Shown one piece after another: positions 27,258 to 36,472 of a stretch of 64,000 nucleotides of DNA. The position numbers and the translations under genes were made by a program. The stretch lies in the NCBI GenBank assembly GCA_027023425.1, contig JALVVL010000022.1:48210-112209 (forward strand), read 5' to 3'. Below the pieces are notes generated by a model. It was given only the letters and a program-made list of their open reading frames with translations, ran no database searches and was not told the origin of the DNA. The stretch is from Anaerolineales bacterium. Its GTDB lineage: Bacteria; Chloroflexota; Anaerolineae; Anaerolineales; DRMV01. Each line of letters starts with the position of its first letter. Positions within the stretch are counted from its first letter, which is position 1.

Positions 27258-27660
27258 AGATTAACGCAGAGACACAGAGGAAACAGAGGCGCAGAGGAAC
27301 GCAGAGACGCCAAGGGCGCAAAGAGAAAACCACAGATTACACAGATTAGCACAGATGAGAAGATTAGCGATTTAGGATTTGCGGAAGGACGCCAAGGTCG
27401 CCAAGGGCACGAAGGACGCCAAGAAAAAATTTCTGTGTCTTCTGTGGTTTTCTCCTTCAATCGGTGTAAATCTGTGTCAATCGGTGGATAACCACGCCAA
27501 GGGCGCCAAGGGCACAAAGGACGCCAAGAAAAAAGTTTTTCTGTGTTTTCTGTAAATTTCTGTGTCCTCTGTGGTTTTCTCCTTCAATCGGTGTAAATCT
27601 GTGGTTTTTACTTCAACTTTACGCCCCAACAGCCTAACGACCCAACTACCAACGTTCCTC
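27258..27660. repeat. Modular intergenic repeat block
   Basis: cgcagagacgccaagggcgca; accacagattacacagattagcacagat; gccaaggtcgccaagggcacgaaggacgccaag; ttcaatcggtgtaaatctgtgtcaatcggtgg. Confidence 0.9.
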
Positions 27661-27689
27661 TCTCACTACAAATCTGCGAGCAATCCCAC

Positions 27690-28649
27690 CTACTCATTGA
27701 ACAAAGCGCCAACGCTGCGGCCTTCGTGGGCGCGGCGTATCACTTTTGCCAGCAACGGCGCTACGCTCAGCACCTTCAGCCTTCCGCCAAAAGCGGCCTG
27801 CTTTTCGGGGGGGATTGGGACTGTGTCGGTGGTGACCACTTCCTTTATTGGAAGGGCCGCGAGCCTTTGGGCCGCCGTTCCGGAGAAAATGGGATGCACA
27901 AACGACATATAAACATCCCGCGCTCCGTTAGCCTTCAAAATTTGCACCGCTTGCGCCATTGAGCCACCGGTGTCCACCTCGTCGTCCACCAAAATAACAT
28001 CTCGCCCGGCTACGTCGCCTATCACCGTAACGGCGTGGGCTTTGGCGTCGTTGCCCGTGCGCCTTTTTTCAATAAACGCTATGGGCAAGCCAAGTTTTTC
28101 TGCAAAATTGCGGCCTTTTTTGGCAAAGCCCAAGTCGGCAGTAACTACAACCGGGTTGTGCATCTTTGGCAATTTGCCCATCAGGTAATCGCTGAGCATG
28201 TGAAAAGCGGTCAGCACATCGCCCGGAATTGAGAAAAAGCCTTGGATTTGCCCGGCGTGGAGGTCAAAGGTGATATAGCGGTCGGCGCCAGCCACCTCAA
28301 TCATATCGGTTACGAGGCGGGCAGTGATGGGGACGCGCGGCTGGTCTTTTTTATCTGAGCGGGCGTAGCACAAATAAGGCACTACTGCTGTTATCCGCCC
28401 GGCAGAATCCAGCCTCATCGTTTGGAGCATTATCAGCAATTCCATCAAATTGCGGTGCACGGGGCGCGAGGTAGTTTGGATCACATACACATCCTGCCCG
28501 CGCACGCTGTGGTGCAGTTTGACAAACAGGTTTTCGTTAGGAAATTCTATTAGGTCAATGCCGCCAAGGGGAATTTGCAACTCGGCAGCCACCCGAGCCG
28601 CGAACGCAGGGAACGAAGAGCCGGAAAAAATTTTGATGCTGCCGTACAT
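27690..28649 (-). CDS. prs: Ribose-phosphate pyrophosphokinase
   Basis: IKIFSGSSFPAFAARVAAEL, VPYLCYARSDKKDQPRVPITARLVTDMIEVAGADRYITFDLHAGQIQGFF, DVILVDDEVDTGGSMAQAVQIL. Confidence 0.96.
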   Translation of the reverse strand: MYGSIKIFSGSSFPAFAARVAAELQIPLGGIDLIEFPNENLFVKLHHSVRGQDVYVIQTTSRPVHRNLMELLIMLQTMRLDSAGRITAVVPYLCYARSDKKDQPRVPITARLVTDMIEVAGADRYITFDLHAGQIQGFFSIPGDVLTAFHMLSDYLMGKLPKMHNPVVVTADLGFAKKGRNFAEKLGLPIAFIEKRRTGNDAKAHAVTVIGDVAGRDVILVDDEVDTGGSMAQAVQILKANGARDVYMSFVHPIFSGTAAQRLAALPIKEVVTTDTVPIPPEKQAAFGGRLKVLSVAPLLAKVIRRAHEGRSVGALFNE

Positions 28650-28701
28650 TTGGAGCGCCTCCTGAAGTTGCTACACGGCAGGGGTGCGAGCACCAACTAC
28701 T

Positions 28702-29721
28702 TCATGAGCCCTGAGCAGAGGAAAGTAAAGATTCCACAGCCTCAGCCGGAGCGAGGCGGCGGGCGAAAACTTGCTCCAGAACTTCGCGATACTTTCTTTC
28801 CGGCATGTTTTTCTGCCACCGCCGCAACAGGGTCTCGCCGAGCAAGTCCTCAACCTCGGTGCTCAGGCGCAGGCGGTCGCGCGCCTCCCATTCGCCCGTT
28901 TTCTGCAAAAATTCGCGGTGTTTGGCTATCGCGGCGGCCAGTTCGTCAATACCCTTGTTCTCAGTGGCGACCGTTTTGATGACCGGCGGCACCCATTCCT
29001 CCGAATCGTTCTCACCGCCCGCCGGAATTTCCACTTTCATCATCTGGCCGTGATGGGAAACCATTTCACGGGATGGATGAGCCAATTTCAGCATTTCAAT
29101 CAAAGCCCGCTCGGTGGAAATTGCGCCGGGGCGGTCGGCTTTGTTCACAACCAGAATATCCGCGATTTCCAAAATGCCGGCTTTGATTGCCTGCACGTCG
29201 TCGCCGAGGCCGGGCGCTTCTACCACCAAGGTGGTGTGGGCAAGGCGGGCGATGTCCACCTCGGCCTGCCCCGCACCAACCGTCTCTATGAAGATAACTT
29301 CAAAGCCAGCGGCATCCAAAGCCTGCACAACCCCAGCAGTGGCGCGCGCGAGCCCACCCAATGCGCCGCGCGACGCCATTGAGCGAATAAACACTCCCCT
29401 ATCGCCGGTAAGATCGCGCATCCGTATGCGGTCTCCCAAAATTGCGCCGCCCGTGAACGGACTGGAAGGGTCTACTGCCACAATGGCTACGGTTTTAGGC
29501 TCGCCCTCGGGCGGGTGGCGGTAGAAGTAGGCCAATCGGTTTACCAGCGAAGATTTGCCGGTACCCGGAGCGCCGGTAACGCCGATGAGGTGTGCTTTGC
29601 CGGTATATGGGAAAAGGGCGGCTAATGCCTCCCGCCCTTCGGTGGTGTCGTTTTCAATTTGAGTGAGCACGCGCGAAAGCGCGTACCTGTTTCCTTCCAA
29701 CACCTGTTGCACTATGCTCAC
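28702..29721 (-). CDS. meaB: Methylmalonyl-CoA mutase-associated GTPase (MeaB/ArgK)
   Basis: IGVTGAPGTGKSSLVNRLA, VAVDPSSPFTGGAILGDRIRM, FIETVGAGQAEVDIA, LVVNKADRPGA. Confidence 0.95.
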   Translation of the reverse strand: MSIVQQVLEGNRYALSRVLTQIENDTTEGREALAALFPYTGKAHLIGVTGAPGTGKSSLVNRLAYFYRHPPEGEPKTVAIVAVDPSSPFTGGAILGDRIRMRDLTGDRGVFIRSMASRGALGGLARATAGVVQALDAAGFEVIFIETVGAGQAEVDIARLAHTTLVVEAPGLGDDVQAIKAGILEIADILVVNKADRPGAISTERALIEMLKLAHPSREMVSHHGQMMKVEIPAGGENDSEEWVPPVIKTVATENKGIDELAAAIAKHREFLQKTGEWEARDRLRLSTEVEDLLGETLLRRWQKNMPERKYREVLEQVFARRLAPAEAVESLLSSAQGS

Positions 29722-29733
29722 TTTGGCGCTCCT

Positions 29734-30150
29734 TTAGCCGGATTGGTCGTCTTCGCCCAGCACTGCTTTGCGTATGTCGGCGACTATGTCGCTGGTGAGG
29801 GTGCCCGGCCCGTAAACTTCAAGCACTCCCATTTCCTTGAGGGCTGGCACGTCCTCGTCGGGGATAATGCCGCCCACGAACACTTTTACGTGGTCTTGCC
29901 CGTTCTGGCGCAGAAGTTCAATCACGCGCGGCACGAGCGCCATGTGAGCCCCGGAGAGGATAGAAAGCCCCACCACGTCCACATCCTCTTGCAAGGCGGC
30001 TTCGGCTATCATTTCAGGCGTTTGGCGCAGGCCGGTGTAAATCACTTCCATTCCGGCATCGCGTAGGGCGCGCGCCACCACCTTCGCCCCTCGGTCGTGC
30101 CCGTCAAGCCCCGGCTTGGCTATCAGAACGCGAATCCGTCGTTCGGACAT
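29734..30150 (-). CDS. Cobalamin-binding protein (methylmalonyl-CoA mutase small/C-terminal domain)
   Basis: [74 protein letters not shown]. Confidence 0.95.
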   Translation of the reverse strand: MSERRIRVLIAKPGLDGHDRGAKVVARALRDAGMEVIYTGLRQTPEMIAEAALQEDVDVVGLSILSGAHMALVPRVIELLRQNGQDHVKVFVGGIIPDEDVPALKEMGVLEVYGPGTLTSDIVADIRKAVLGEDDQSG

Positions 30151-30383
30151 TTTCTTCTCCTGTGGTTAGGCTATTGCATGAAGAAACCTGTATTTTCATT
30201 ATACCCTAAGCCGCGTTGAACATGAGGCCGGAAAAAAGGCGAGTGGAGCAGGCTTCGGCTGCACCCGTGCCTTCTCCGCATTGGATTTAGGGGCAAACAC
30301 CCGCCCCTGAGCGCGGAGCGAGCAGAAGTTCACGCGGGTGGACTTCGCAAAGCGTCGCCCGTGACTTCAGTCGCTGGGCAAAT

Positions 30384-30458
30384 GGCAGCGGTTGAAACTG
30401 CCCCTACTGCCTGCGAAGTCGCCCTACAGCGACTTTTTGAGGGTAACAAGCCCCAAAA
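30384..30458 (+). repeat. Dispersed hairpin repeat, family B (copy 2)
   Basis: GGCAGCGGTTGAAACTGCCCCTACTGCCTGCGAAGTCGCCCTACAGCGACTTTTTGAGGGTAACAAGCCCCAAAA. Confidence 0.8.
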
Positions 30459-30553
30459 TGGCATTCCCTGAACCGTATTGAGCGCGGGCAAGGAAAGTGG
30501 TATCCTTTGGGCGAGAGGAATACGCCTCGGGAGAAAGGTTTTAGGAGCAACGC

Positions 30554-32179
30554 GTGAAGCCTCAAAAAAGCGTTTTCCCAAAGTGGGGTTGGTGTTTGTT
30601 GCCCGCGATAGCGCTGGCTTGGAAGGGGCTATGGCTTTGGCGGCAAGCCTTCCCTTTCAACGCGGACGAAGCGATTGTGGCGTTGATGGCGCGGCACATC
30701 CTGCACGGCGAGCGCCCCATCTTTTTCTACGGCCAAGCGTACATGGGTAGCCTTGATGCCTTCCTCGTGGCGGCGGCATTTAAAGTTTTTGGGCAAAAGG
30801 TGCTTGCCATACGCCTTGTGCAGGCCATGCTGTATGCCATCATCGTGGATTTGAGCGCCTATTTGGCCTTACGCCTGAGCAAAAATCCGTTGGCGGCTTG
30901 GGCAGTGGGGTTGCTTTTGGCCGTGCCCACCGTCAATATGACCTTGTACACCACCGTTTCGCTCGGCGGCTACGGCGAGGCAATGCTGATAGGCACTGTT
31001 TTGCTGATTTTGGCTCTTAGGCCATGTTCGGCAACACCTTGGGGGGCAGCAGCGTGGGGCGCTTTGTTCGGGCTTGGATTGTGGGCTTTTGGGTTTGTGG
31101 CGGTATACGCCTTGCCTGCGGCGCTCTTCATCTTCCTCAAGTGGTCGCAGGGATGTAAATTCGGCTTCCGAAAGCGGGCAAGGTTGGCGCTCTTTGGCGC
31201 ATTTGGGGCAGTTGTGGGGGCTTTTCCGTGGTGGTGGTACGGCCTTGAGCACGGCTGGAGGCCGCTGCTGGACGAACTGCTCGGCAGCGCCGTCGCCGTG
31301 GAGCACGTCGGCTGGATTGCGCGGACCGCGCGCCATTTGCTTTCATTTTTGGCGCTTGGCCTGCCCGTCACTTTGGGGGTGCGCCCTCCTTGGGGGGTTG
31401 AGGTGCTTGCACCGCCGCTCGCCGCCCTTGCGGTCGGAATTTACGCCATTTGGGCTTTGGAAGCATGGCGGCATCGTTCCTTCCCTTCCAGCGGAGCGTG
31501 GCTCATGTGGGGCGTCGCGGCCACGTTGGTGGCGGGCTTTTTGTTCACTTCGTTTGGCGTTGACCCCTCAGGTAGGTATTTTTTGCCCCTCACCCAAGTG
31601 CTCTTTGTCGGCCTTGGGTGCTTTCTCGGCGGGGTGATGCGCCGCGCGCGCTGGTTAGGAATTGGTGCTCTCGGGGTTGTATTGCTTTTCCACGGGTTGA
31701 GCACCGCGCAAGCCGCTTCTAACCCTTACCGGCTTACTACCCAATTCGCTCCCGATGCCCGTGTCCGCCCCGGCTACGAAAAGGCGCTGATGGAGTTTTT
31801 GCGCTCTCACCACCTGCTCCGCGGTTACACGAACTACTGGGTGGCTTATCCCCTTGCTTTCCTTTCCGAAGAGCAGATAATTTTCATCCCACGCTTGCCA
31901 TATCATCAGGACATGCGCTACACCCCGCGCGACGACCGCTACCCACCATACGACCGGCTGGTTGAATGCGCCAAGCATGTGGCCTACATCACCACAGGCC
32001 AGCCAGCGCTGGAAAAACAACTGCGCGAGGCCTTTCGCACCCACAACATCTCATGGAAAGAAAAACTCATTGGCGATTACCGCATTTTTTACGCCCTTTC
32101 CGCCCCCATCACCCCTTGGGAAATGGAGATTTCGCCCCCACCTTCGTTGAAATGCGAACGCACTGAGGCGCCCAAATAG
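30554..32179 (+). CDS. ArnT/GT39-like multi-pass glycosyltransferase
   Basis: FNADEAIVALMARHILHGERPIFFYGQAYMGSLDAFLVAA, multiple TM helices. Confidence 0.8.
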   Translation: MKPQKSVFPKWGWCLLPAIALAWKGLWLWRQAFPFNADEAIVALMARHILHGERPIFFYGQAYMGSLDAFLVAAAFKVFGQKVLAIRLVQAMLYAIIVDLSAYLALRLSKNPLAAWAVGLLLAVPTVNMTLYTTVSLGGYGEAMLIGTVLLILALRPCSATPWGAAAWGALFGLGLWAFGFVAVYALPAALFIFLKWSQGCKFGFRKRARLALFGAFGAVVGAFPWWWYGLEHGWRPLLDELLGSAVAVEHVGWIARTARHLLSFLALGLPVTLGVRPPWGVEVLAPPLAALAVGIYAIWALEAWRHRSFPSSGAWLMWGVAATLVAGFLFTSFGVDPSGRYFLPLTQVLFVGLGCFLGGVMRRARWLGIGALGVVLLFHGLSTAQAASNPYRLTTQFAPDARVRPGYEKALMEFLRSHHLLRGYTNYWVAYPLAFLSEEQIIFIPRLPYHQDMRYTPRDDRYPPYDRLVECAKHVAYITTGQPALEKQLREAFRTHNISWKEKLIGDYRIFYALSAPITPWEMEISPPPSLKCERTEAPK

Positions 32180-32198
32180 GCTTTTTCCAACCCCGCCC

Positions 32199-32226
32199 TT
32201 GACAAAGAACACCTGTTCTGTTATCC
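32199..32226 (+). promoter_or_regulatory. lexA promoter with embedded SOS (LexA/DinR) box
   Basis: TTGACA (32199-32204), GAAC-acct-GTTC (32207-32218), TTATCC (32221-32226); matches the GAACN4GTTC-type box and lies about 65 nt upstream of lexA. Confidence 0.8.
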
Positions 32227-32282
32227 TTCAAAAAGGAAAACAAGTGTTACCGCAAGGCGCCCTTACGAGAGGAGGTAACTCA

Positions 32283-33053
32283 ATGCCTCGTAGGCCAAGC
32301 AATTCATTGGACGAATTGGATAAGAAAATTTTAGCCACCATCAGGGAGTGGATTAGCAAATACCACTTTCCGCCAACCGTGCGCGAGATAAAAAACGCTG
32401 TTGGCGCCTCTTCAACCTCCGTTGTGGATTACCGCCTCAAGAAACTGGAAAGGCTCGGGCTTCTGAAAAGGCTTGACAACGGCCGTAGGCAGGCGCGCAA
32501 CATTATGCTCTTACCCACACCGCACAACTCAGATTTCGCCAAAGAGGGCGATTTCTTTGAGGCGATGGGGGCAAAACAACCCCTTGAGGCAACGGTAGAA
32601 GAAGAAACCCAACTGGAAGTGCCGGTTGCCGGCCGAATTGTCGCAGGCGCGCCATTGCCTTCTTTCGCCGATGCTTTTACGCCGGAGGACATGATAGAAG
32701 TACCCGCTTCCCTTTTGCCTAAGCGTTCCAGCAGGCTTTACGCCCTTGAGGTAAAGGGAAACTCAATGATTGACGCAATGGTGCAAGACGGCGACATAAT
32801 CATTCTGGAAGCAGTTGAACACGCCAACAGAGGCGATATGGTTGCCGCATGGCTGCGAGACCGCGACGAAGCCACCCTCAAATACTACATCCCCGACGGA
32901 AAGCGAGTGATACTCCGCCCCGCAAATTCCTCAATGGAAGACATTGTGGTGGAAAACCCGGCCGAACTTGAGATAAAAGGACGGGTAATGCTGGTAATCC
33001 ACCGTGTAGACGGAGCGACCTGCACTTACACCGTACACCGCAAGTGCATCTAA
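32283..33053 (+). CDS. lexA: LexA repressor
   Basis: FPPTVREIKNAVGASSTSVVDYRLKKLERLGLL wHTH, VAGRIVAGAP cleavage site, VKGNSMIDAMVQDGDIIIL Ser, DEATLKYYIPDGKRVILRPAN Lys; GGAGG RBS. Confidence 0.95.
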   Translation: MPRRPSNSLDELDKKILATIREWISKYHFPPTVREIKNAVGASSTSVVDYRLKKLERLGLLKRLDNGRRQARNIMLLPTPHNSDFAKEGDFFEAMGAKQPLEATVEEETQLEVPVAGRIVAGAPLPSFADAFTPEDMIEVPASLLPKRSSRLYALEVKGNSMIDAMVQDGDIIILEAVEHANRGDMVAAWLRDRDEATLKYYIPDGKRVILRPANSSMEDIVVENPAELEIKGRVMLVIHRVDGATCTYTVHRKCI

Positions 33054-33159
33054 CTTGGCGGCAACAAGCAAGGTTGTTTGCTCGCCAATAAATCTTCACT
33101 TTCACAACCTTGACAATACCGCCGGAGGTGTGTAGAATTTGGGGGCGCTGGTAAAGGGC

Positions 33160-33232
<73 letters not shown>

Positions 33233-33238
33233 CTACAA

Positions 33239-33311
33239 GCGGGCGTAGTTCAGTTGGTAGAACGCCTCCTTGCCAAGGAGAAGGTCGTGGGTTCGAGTCC
33301 CATCGCCCGCT
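33239..33311 (+). tRNA. tRNA-Gly (GCC)
   Basis: GCGGGCGTAGTTCAGTTGGTAGAACGCCTCCTTGCCAAGGAGAAGGTCGTGGGTTCGAGTCCCATCGCCCGCT. Confidence 0.97.
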
Positions 33312-33384
33312 CAAAGCACCAAAGGCAAAGGGCTGAGGGCAGGTGGCTGACACACAGCCGTTTGCCTTCAGCCTAACTTTTATC

Positions 33385-33530
33385 TACGCCAAGGATGCCA
33401 AGGTTAACGCAGAGGCGCAGAGAAGCGCAAAGAACGCAAAGAAAAATTTCTGTGGTGTTTCTGTGTCTTCTGTGTTTTTTTCTTCAATCGGTGTAAATCT
33501 GTGCCAATCTGTGGATTGGAGATCAAATCT
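33385..33530. repeat. Modular intergenic repeat block between tRNA-Gly and tRNA-Cys
   Basis: gccaaggatgccaaggttaacgcagaggcgcagagaagcgcaaagaacgcaaag...ttcaatcggtgtaaatctgtgccaatctgtgg. Confidence 0.85.
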
Positions 33531-33560
33531 CTAACCTGTAAAATCTTCGTGTCGTAGTTC

Positions 33561-33632
33561 GGCGACGTAGCCAAGTGGGAAGGCAGGGGCCTGCAAAGCC
33601 CTGATTCGCGGGTTCGAATCCCGCCGTCGCCT
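33561..33632 (+). tRNA. tRNA-Cys (GCA)
   Basis: GGCGACGTAGCCAAGTGGGAAGGCAGGGGCCTGCAAAGCCCTGATTCGCGGGTTCGAATCCCGCCGTCGCCT. Confidence 0.96.
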
Positions 33633-33639
33633 CAGCAAA

Positions 33640-33668
33640 AAAAGAGCGCCCGCGCGGGCGCTCTTTTC
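33640..33668. terminator. Intrinsic terminator after tRNA-Cys / fumarase
   Basis: AAAAGAGCGCCCGCGCGGGCGCTCTTTT perfect palindrome. Confidence 0.88.
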
Positions 33669-33692
33669 GTTTCTGGCTCCTGTTTCAGCAGC

Positions 33693-34313
33693 CTAAACGC
33701 CGATTATCGCTTTCAGTTTCTCCTCCGACATCTCAAGTATATCTTCGTGCAGGCTCTTGCCGTGGCTGTCCATAGTCACAATCGCGGGGAAATCTTTGAC
33801 CTCAATCACCCACATTGCCTCGGGCACACCAAATTCCAGTTTATAAACAGCGAGCACGCGCTGCACACTTTGGGCAATCAAAGTCGCCGCGCCGCCAACG
33901 GCATGGAAGTAAACCGCGGGCTCTTCTTGGCACGCTTTCAGCGTTTTCGGCCCCATGCCGCCCTTGCCCATCACACCGCGCAGGTGGAAATGATGGATCA
34001 CCTCAGCCTCATACGGCTCTTCACGAATGCTCGTGGTGGGGCCCGCGGCGACAAATCTATAATCGCCGGTATCCAACCCGGCCACTACCGGCCCGCAGTG
34101 GTAAAGGACGCTGTGGTCAAGCACCTTTTTTATGGCTTCGTAAACTTCCAAATCATCGCCTTGCGGCTCGCGGGTTTTACGAATGAAAGTGTCAATCATC
34201 CATTTATGAACAGCATCGCGGCCGGTCATCATCACGCCGGAAAGTAAAACGGCATCACCGGCGTGAAGGCTCCGGATGGTTTCGTCGTCAATCGGGAGTT
34301 TAATTTCACGCAT
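33693..34313 (-). CDS. Class I fumarate hydratase, C-terminal (beta) subunit
   Basis: LSGVMMTGRDAVHKWM, CGPVVAGLDTGDYRFVAAGPTTSIREEPYEAEVI, GKGGMG. Confidence 0.93.
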   Translation of the reverse strand: MREIKLPIDDETIRSLHAGDAVLLSGVMMTGRDAVHKWMIDTFIRKTREPQGDDLEVYEAIKKVLDHSVLYHCGPVVAGLDTGDYRFVAAGPTTSIREEPYEAEVIHHFHLRGVMGKGGMGPKTLKACQEEPAVYFHAVGGAATLIAQSVQRVLAVYKLEFGVPEAMWVIEVKDFPAIVTMDSHGKSLHEDILEMSEEKLKAIIGV

Positions 34314-34329
34314 AGCACCCTTCCTCTCT

Positions 34330-35220
34330 TTACTTGTATTCGGCTTTGCCGTTGCGGTAAATCATCATGTGGCGGCGGTAAGCCCAGCACATATAGGCAA
34401 TGGAGACAAAGTAGCACGCCGGCAAGCGGTGAACAGCCTTTATGCGCGTGGCAACCACGGTGGTTTTGCCGCCCAAGCCCATTGGGCCAATGCCGAGTTT
34501 GTTTGCATCTTCGGTAATGCGATGCTCTAACTCGGCCAAAGCGGGGTCGGGGTTTTCCTCATCAAGCCGTCGCCAGAGCGACTCTTTGGCGGCGTAGTAG
34601 GAAGAGCCGCGGTCGCCACCAATCCCAACGGCGATGAAGCCCGGCGCACACCCCTTGCCCTGCGCTTGGTAAATGGCGTCCATCACCACCTTGTAGACGC
34701 CCTCAAGGTCGCGGCCGGCGTGCAGGCGCGAATCGGGCAATTTGTATTGGGTGGAAACGTTTTCCGAGCCGCCGCCTTTGAGCATCAGCCGCACGGTGAC
34801 CGTATCGCCGTCAACCTCGTGGAAATGCACCGTGGGGAAATACTCATCGCCGATGTTGTTGCCGGTGTTTTTGCCGGTAATCGGATTCACGGCGTTGGGG
34901 CGCAGGTAAACGCGCTTGGTGGCTTCTGCCACAGCGGCTTCAATTTGACGCCGCATTTCGCGCATGCTCCACCCCTGCGGCATATCCACGTAGAAAATCG
35001 GCACGCCGGTATCTTGGCAGATGGGGGTGGAATTGGCACGCGCCATTTCCACATTGCGCAAAATGGTATCAAGCACACTGCGCGCCACCGAGCCCTCATC
35101 TTCACGGTCTCGCGCGGCGCGCAGTGCGGCCTCCACGTCGTCCGGCAGATCAGTTGCCGCCAGACGCACAAGTTCCAACAATTCTTGCGTCAGGTCAGGT
35201 TGCATTGCATCCTCCTTCAA
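34330..35220 (-). CDS. Class I fumarate hydratase, N-terminal (alpha) subunit
   Basis: PICQDTGVPIFYVDMPQGW, LRPNAVNPITGKNTGNNIG, MLKGGGSENVSTQYKLPD, GFIAVGIGGDRGSSYYAAKESL. Confidence 0.95.
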   Translation of the reverse strand: MKEDAMQPDLTQELLELVRLAATDLPDDVEAALRAARDREDEGSVARSVLDTILRNVEMARANSTPICQDTGVPIFYVDMPQGWSMREMRRQIEAAVAEATKRVYLRPNAVNPITGKNTGNNIGDEYFPTVHFHEVDGDTVTVRLMLKGGGSENVSTQYKLPDSRLHAGRDLEGVYKVVMDAIYQAQGKGCAPGFIAVGIGGDRGSSYYAAKESLWRRLDEENPDPALAELEHRITEDANKLGIGPMGLGGKTTVVATRIKAVHRLPACYFVSIAYMCWAYRRHMMIYRNGKAEYK

Positions 35221-35401
35221 ATCGGCTATCGGGGATAAAATTATTGTAAGCCAAACTTCACAGCGCGCATAGTGATGAATGACACTTTGCCGCCTGTGTT
35301 ATCATTCAAGAGAAAAGGGCGGCAGTTACAAGCCGTTGCTACCCAGCGCCAGCCAAAGCCTCCAACGTTTCGGCTTCACACGCACAACAAGGGAGTGGAT
35401 C

Positions 35402-36472
35402 ATGCCACGCGTGGCCTTGTTTTTAGATTTTGAAAACTTATACAACGCGCTAAAAAAACAGCGCGCCGACTACCGCAACCCCTACGGCGAATCGCCGCAC
35501 ATGGATTTTGAACAACTGGTTGAATACATCAACGAAAACTACGGCGAACTTGCGCCGCGCGATTTCATCGTGGTCGCCAATTTCACCCACTACAACCCCC
35601 AACTCGGCGGGCTAAACCGCCTCGCCACCGTGATTGACGCGCAAAGTTTTCACACGCGCGCCGCACAGCGCGAAAAATTTGGCCGCGGCAAGGGACGCAA
35701 ATTCGTCATCCAGCAGTTCGCCGATATGCGCCTTGCATTTGAAATAGGCAAACATGTGGCAACCAACCCGGCCGATATTTACATCATCGGCAGCGGCGAT
35801 AAGGCCTTCGTCGCCGTCGGAAGGGCGCTTGAAAATGAAGGATACCAGGTCGTATTTTTGGTAGCAGGGGCAGATTCGGAATCGGTGGCATACGAAATTA
35901 GAGCCGAATTTGACCTGCTTGATTTCACCGTCACCCAAAAAGCCAAGCCCCAAGAGCCGCCCATTCCCAAAGCGGAAGGAAAAAAGCAAACGGCTAAGCC
36001 GCCCAAGCAAGATGTTGCCGCGCTTGTCGGCCAATTGCGGCGCGAACTCACCACCGCCATCCCCTTAGCGCTTGCCGAGGCGCTGGTAGGCCCGCCCGAG
36101 CAAGCACAAAAAGCCATCCGCGCCGCTCAAAGCAAGGGCGAGGTGGATGTTTGGGAAAACAACTCTGGCATAATGTGCATTTCGCTGCGCTCGGAGCGGC
36201 TTTTCGGCAAAGTGCAAATCATGGAAAGCCGTCCAGAGGTGGTGTGGGCGGCCAATGTGCTAAAAGCAGTGCGCAGCATCGCGGAAAAAGGCGCACCCTA
36301 CGACCGCCCATCGTGGAGGCGCGCGCTGAAAGAGCACCTCGGCATCTCAAACCGCGAATCCAAAGAACTGCTCCAGCAATTGCTGGAATTGGGGATTTTG
36401 AAAGACGGAGCGCTTGATAAGCCAACTATCAACATAAGGGCTGCAAAAGCGCTCATGGAAAAGCGGCGCTAA
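35402..36472 (+). CDS. NYN-domain (LabA/DUF88-like) protein with C-terminal winged-helix-like region
   Basis: VALFLDFENLYNAL, DIYIIGSGDKAFVAVGRALENEGYQVVFL; ATG 35402. Confidence 0.88.
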   Translation: MPRVALFLDFENLYNALKKQRADYRNPYGESPHMDFEQLVEYINENYGELAPRDFIVVANFTHYNPQLGGLNRLATVIDAQSFHTRAAQREKFGRGKGRKFVIQQFADMRLAFEIGKHVATNPADIYIIGSGDKAFVAVGRALENEGYQVVFLVAGADSESVAYEIRAEFDLLDFTVTQKAKPQEPPIPKAEGKKQTAKPPKQDVAALVGQLRRELTTAIPLALAEALVGPPEQAQKAIRAAQSKGEVDVWENNSGIMCISLRSERLFGKVQIMESRPEVVWAANVLKAVRSIAEKGAPYDRPSWRRALKEHLGISNRESKELLQQLLELGILKDGALDKPTINIRAAKALMEKRR

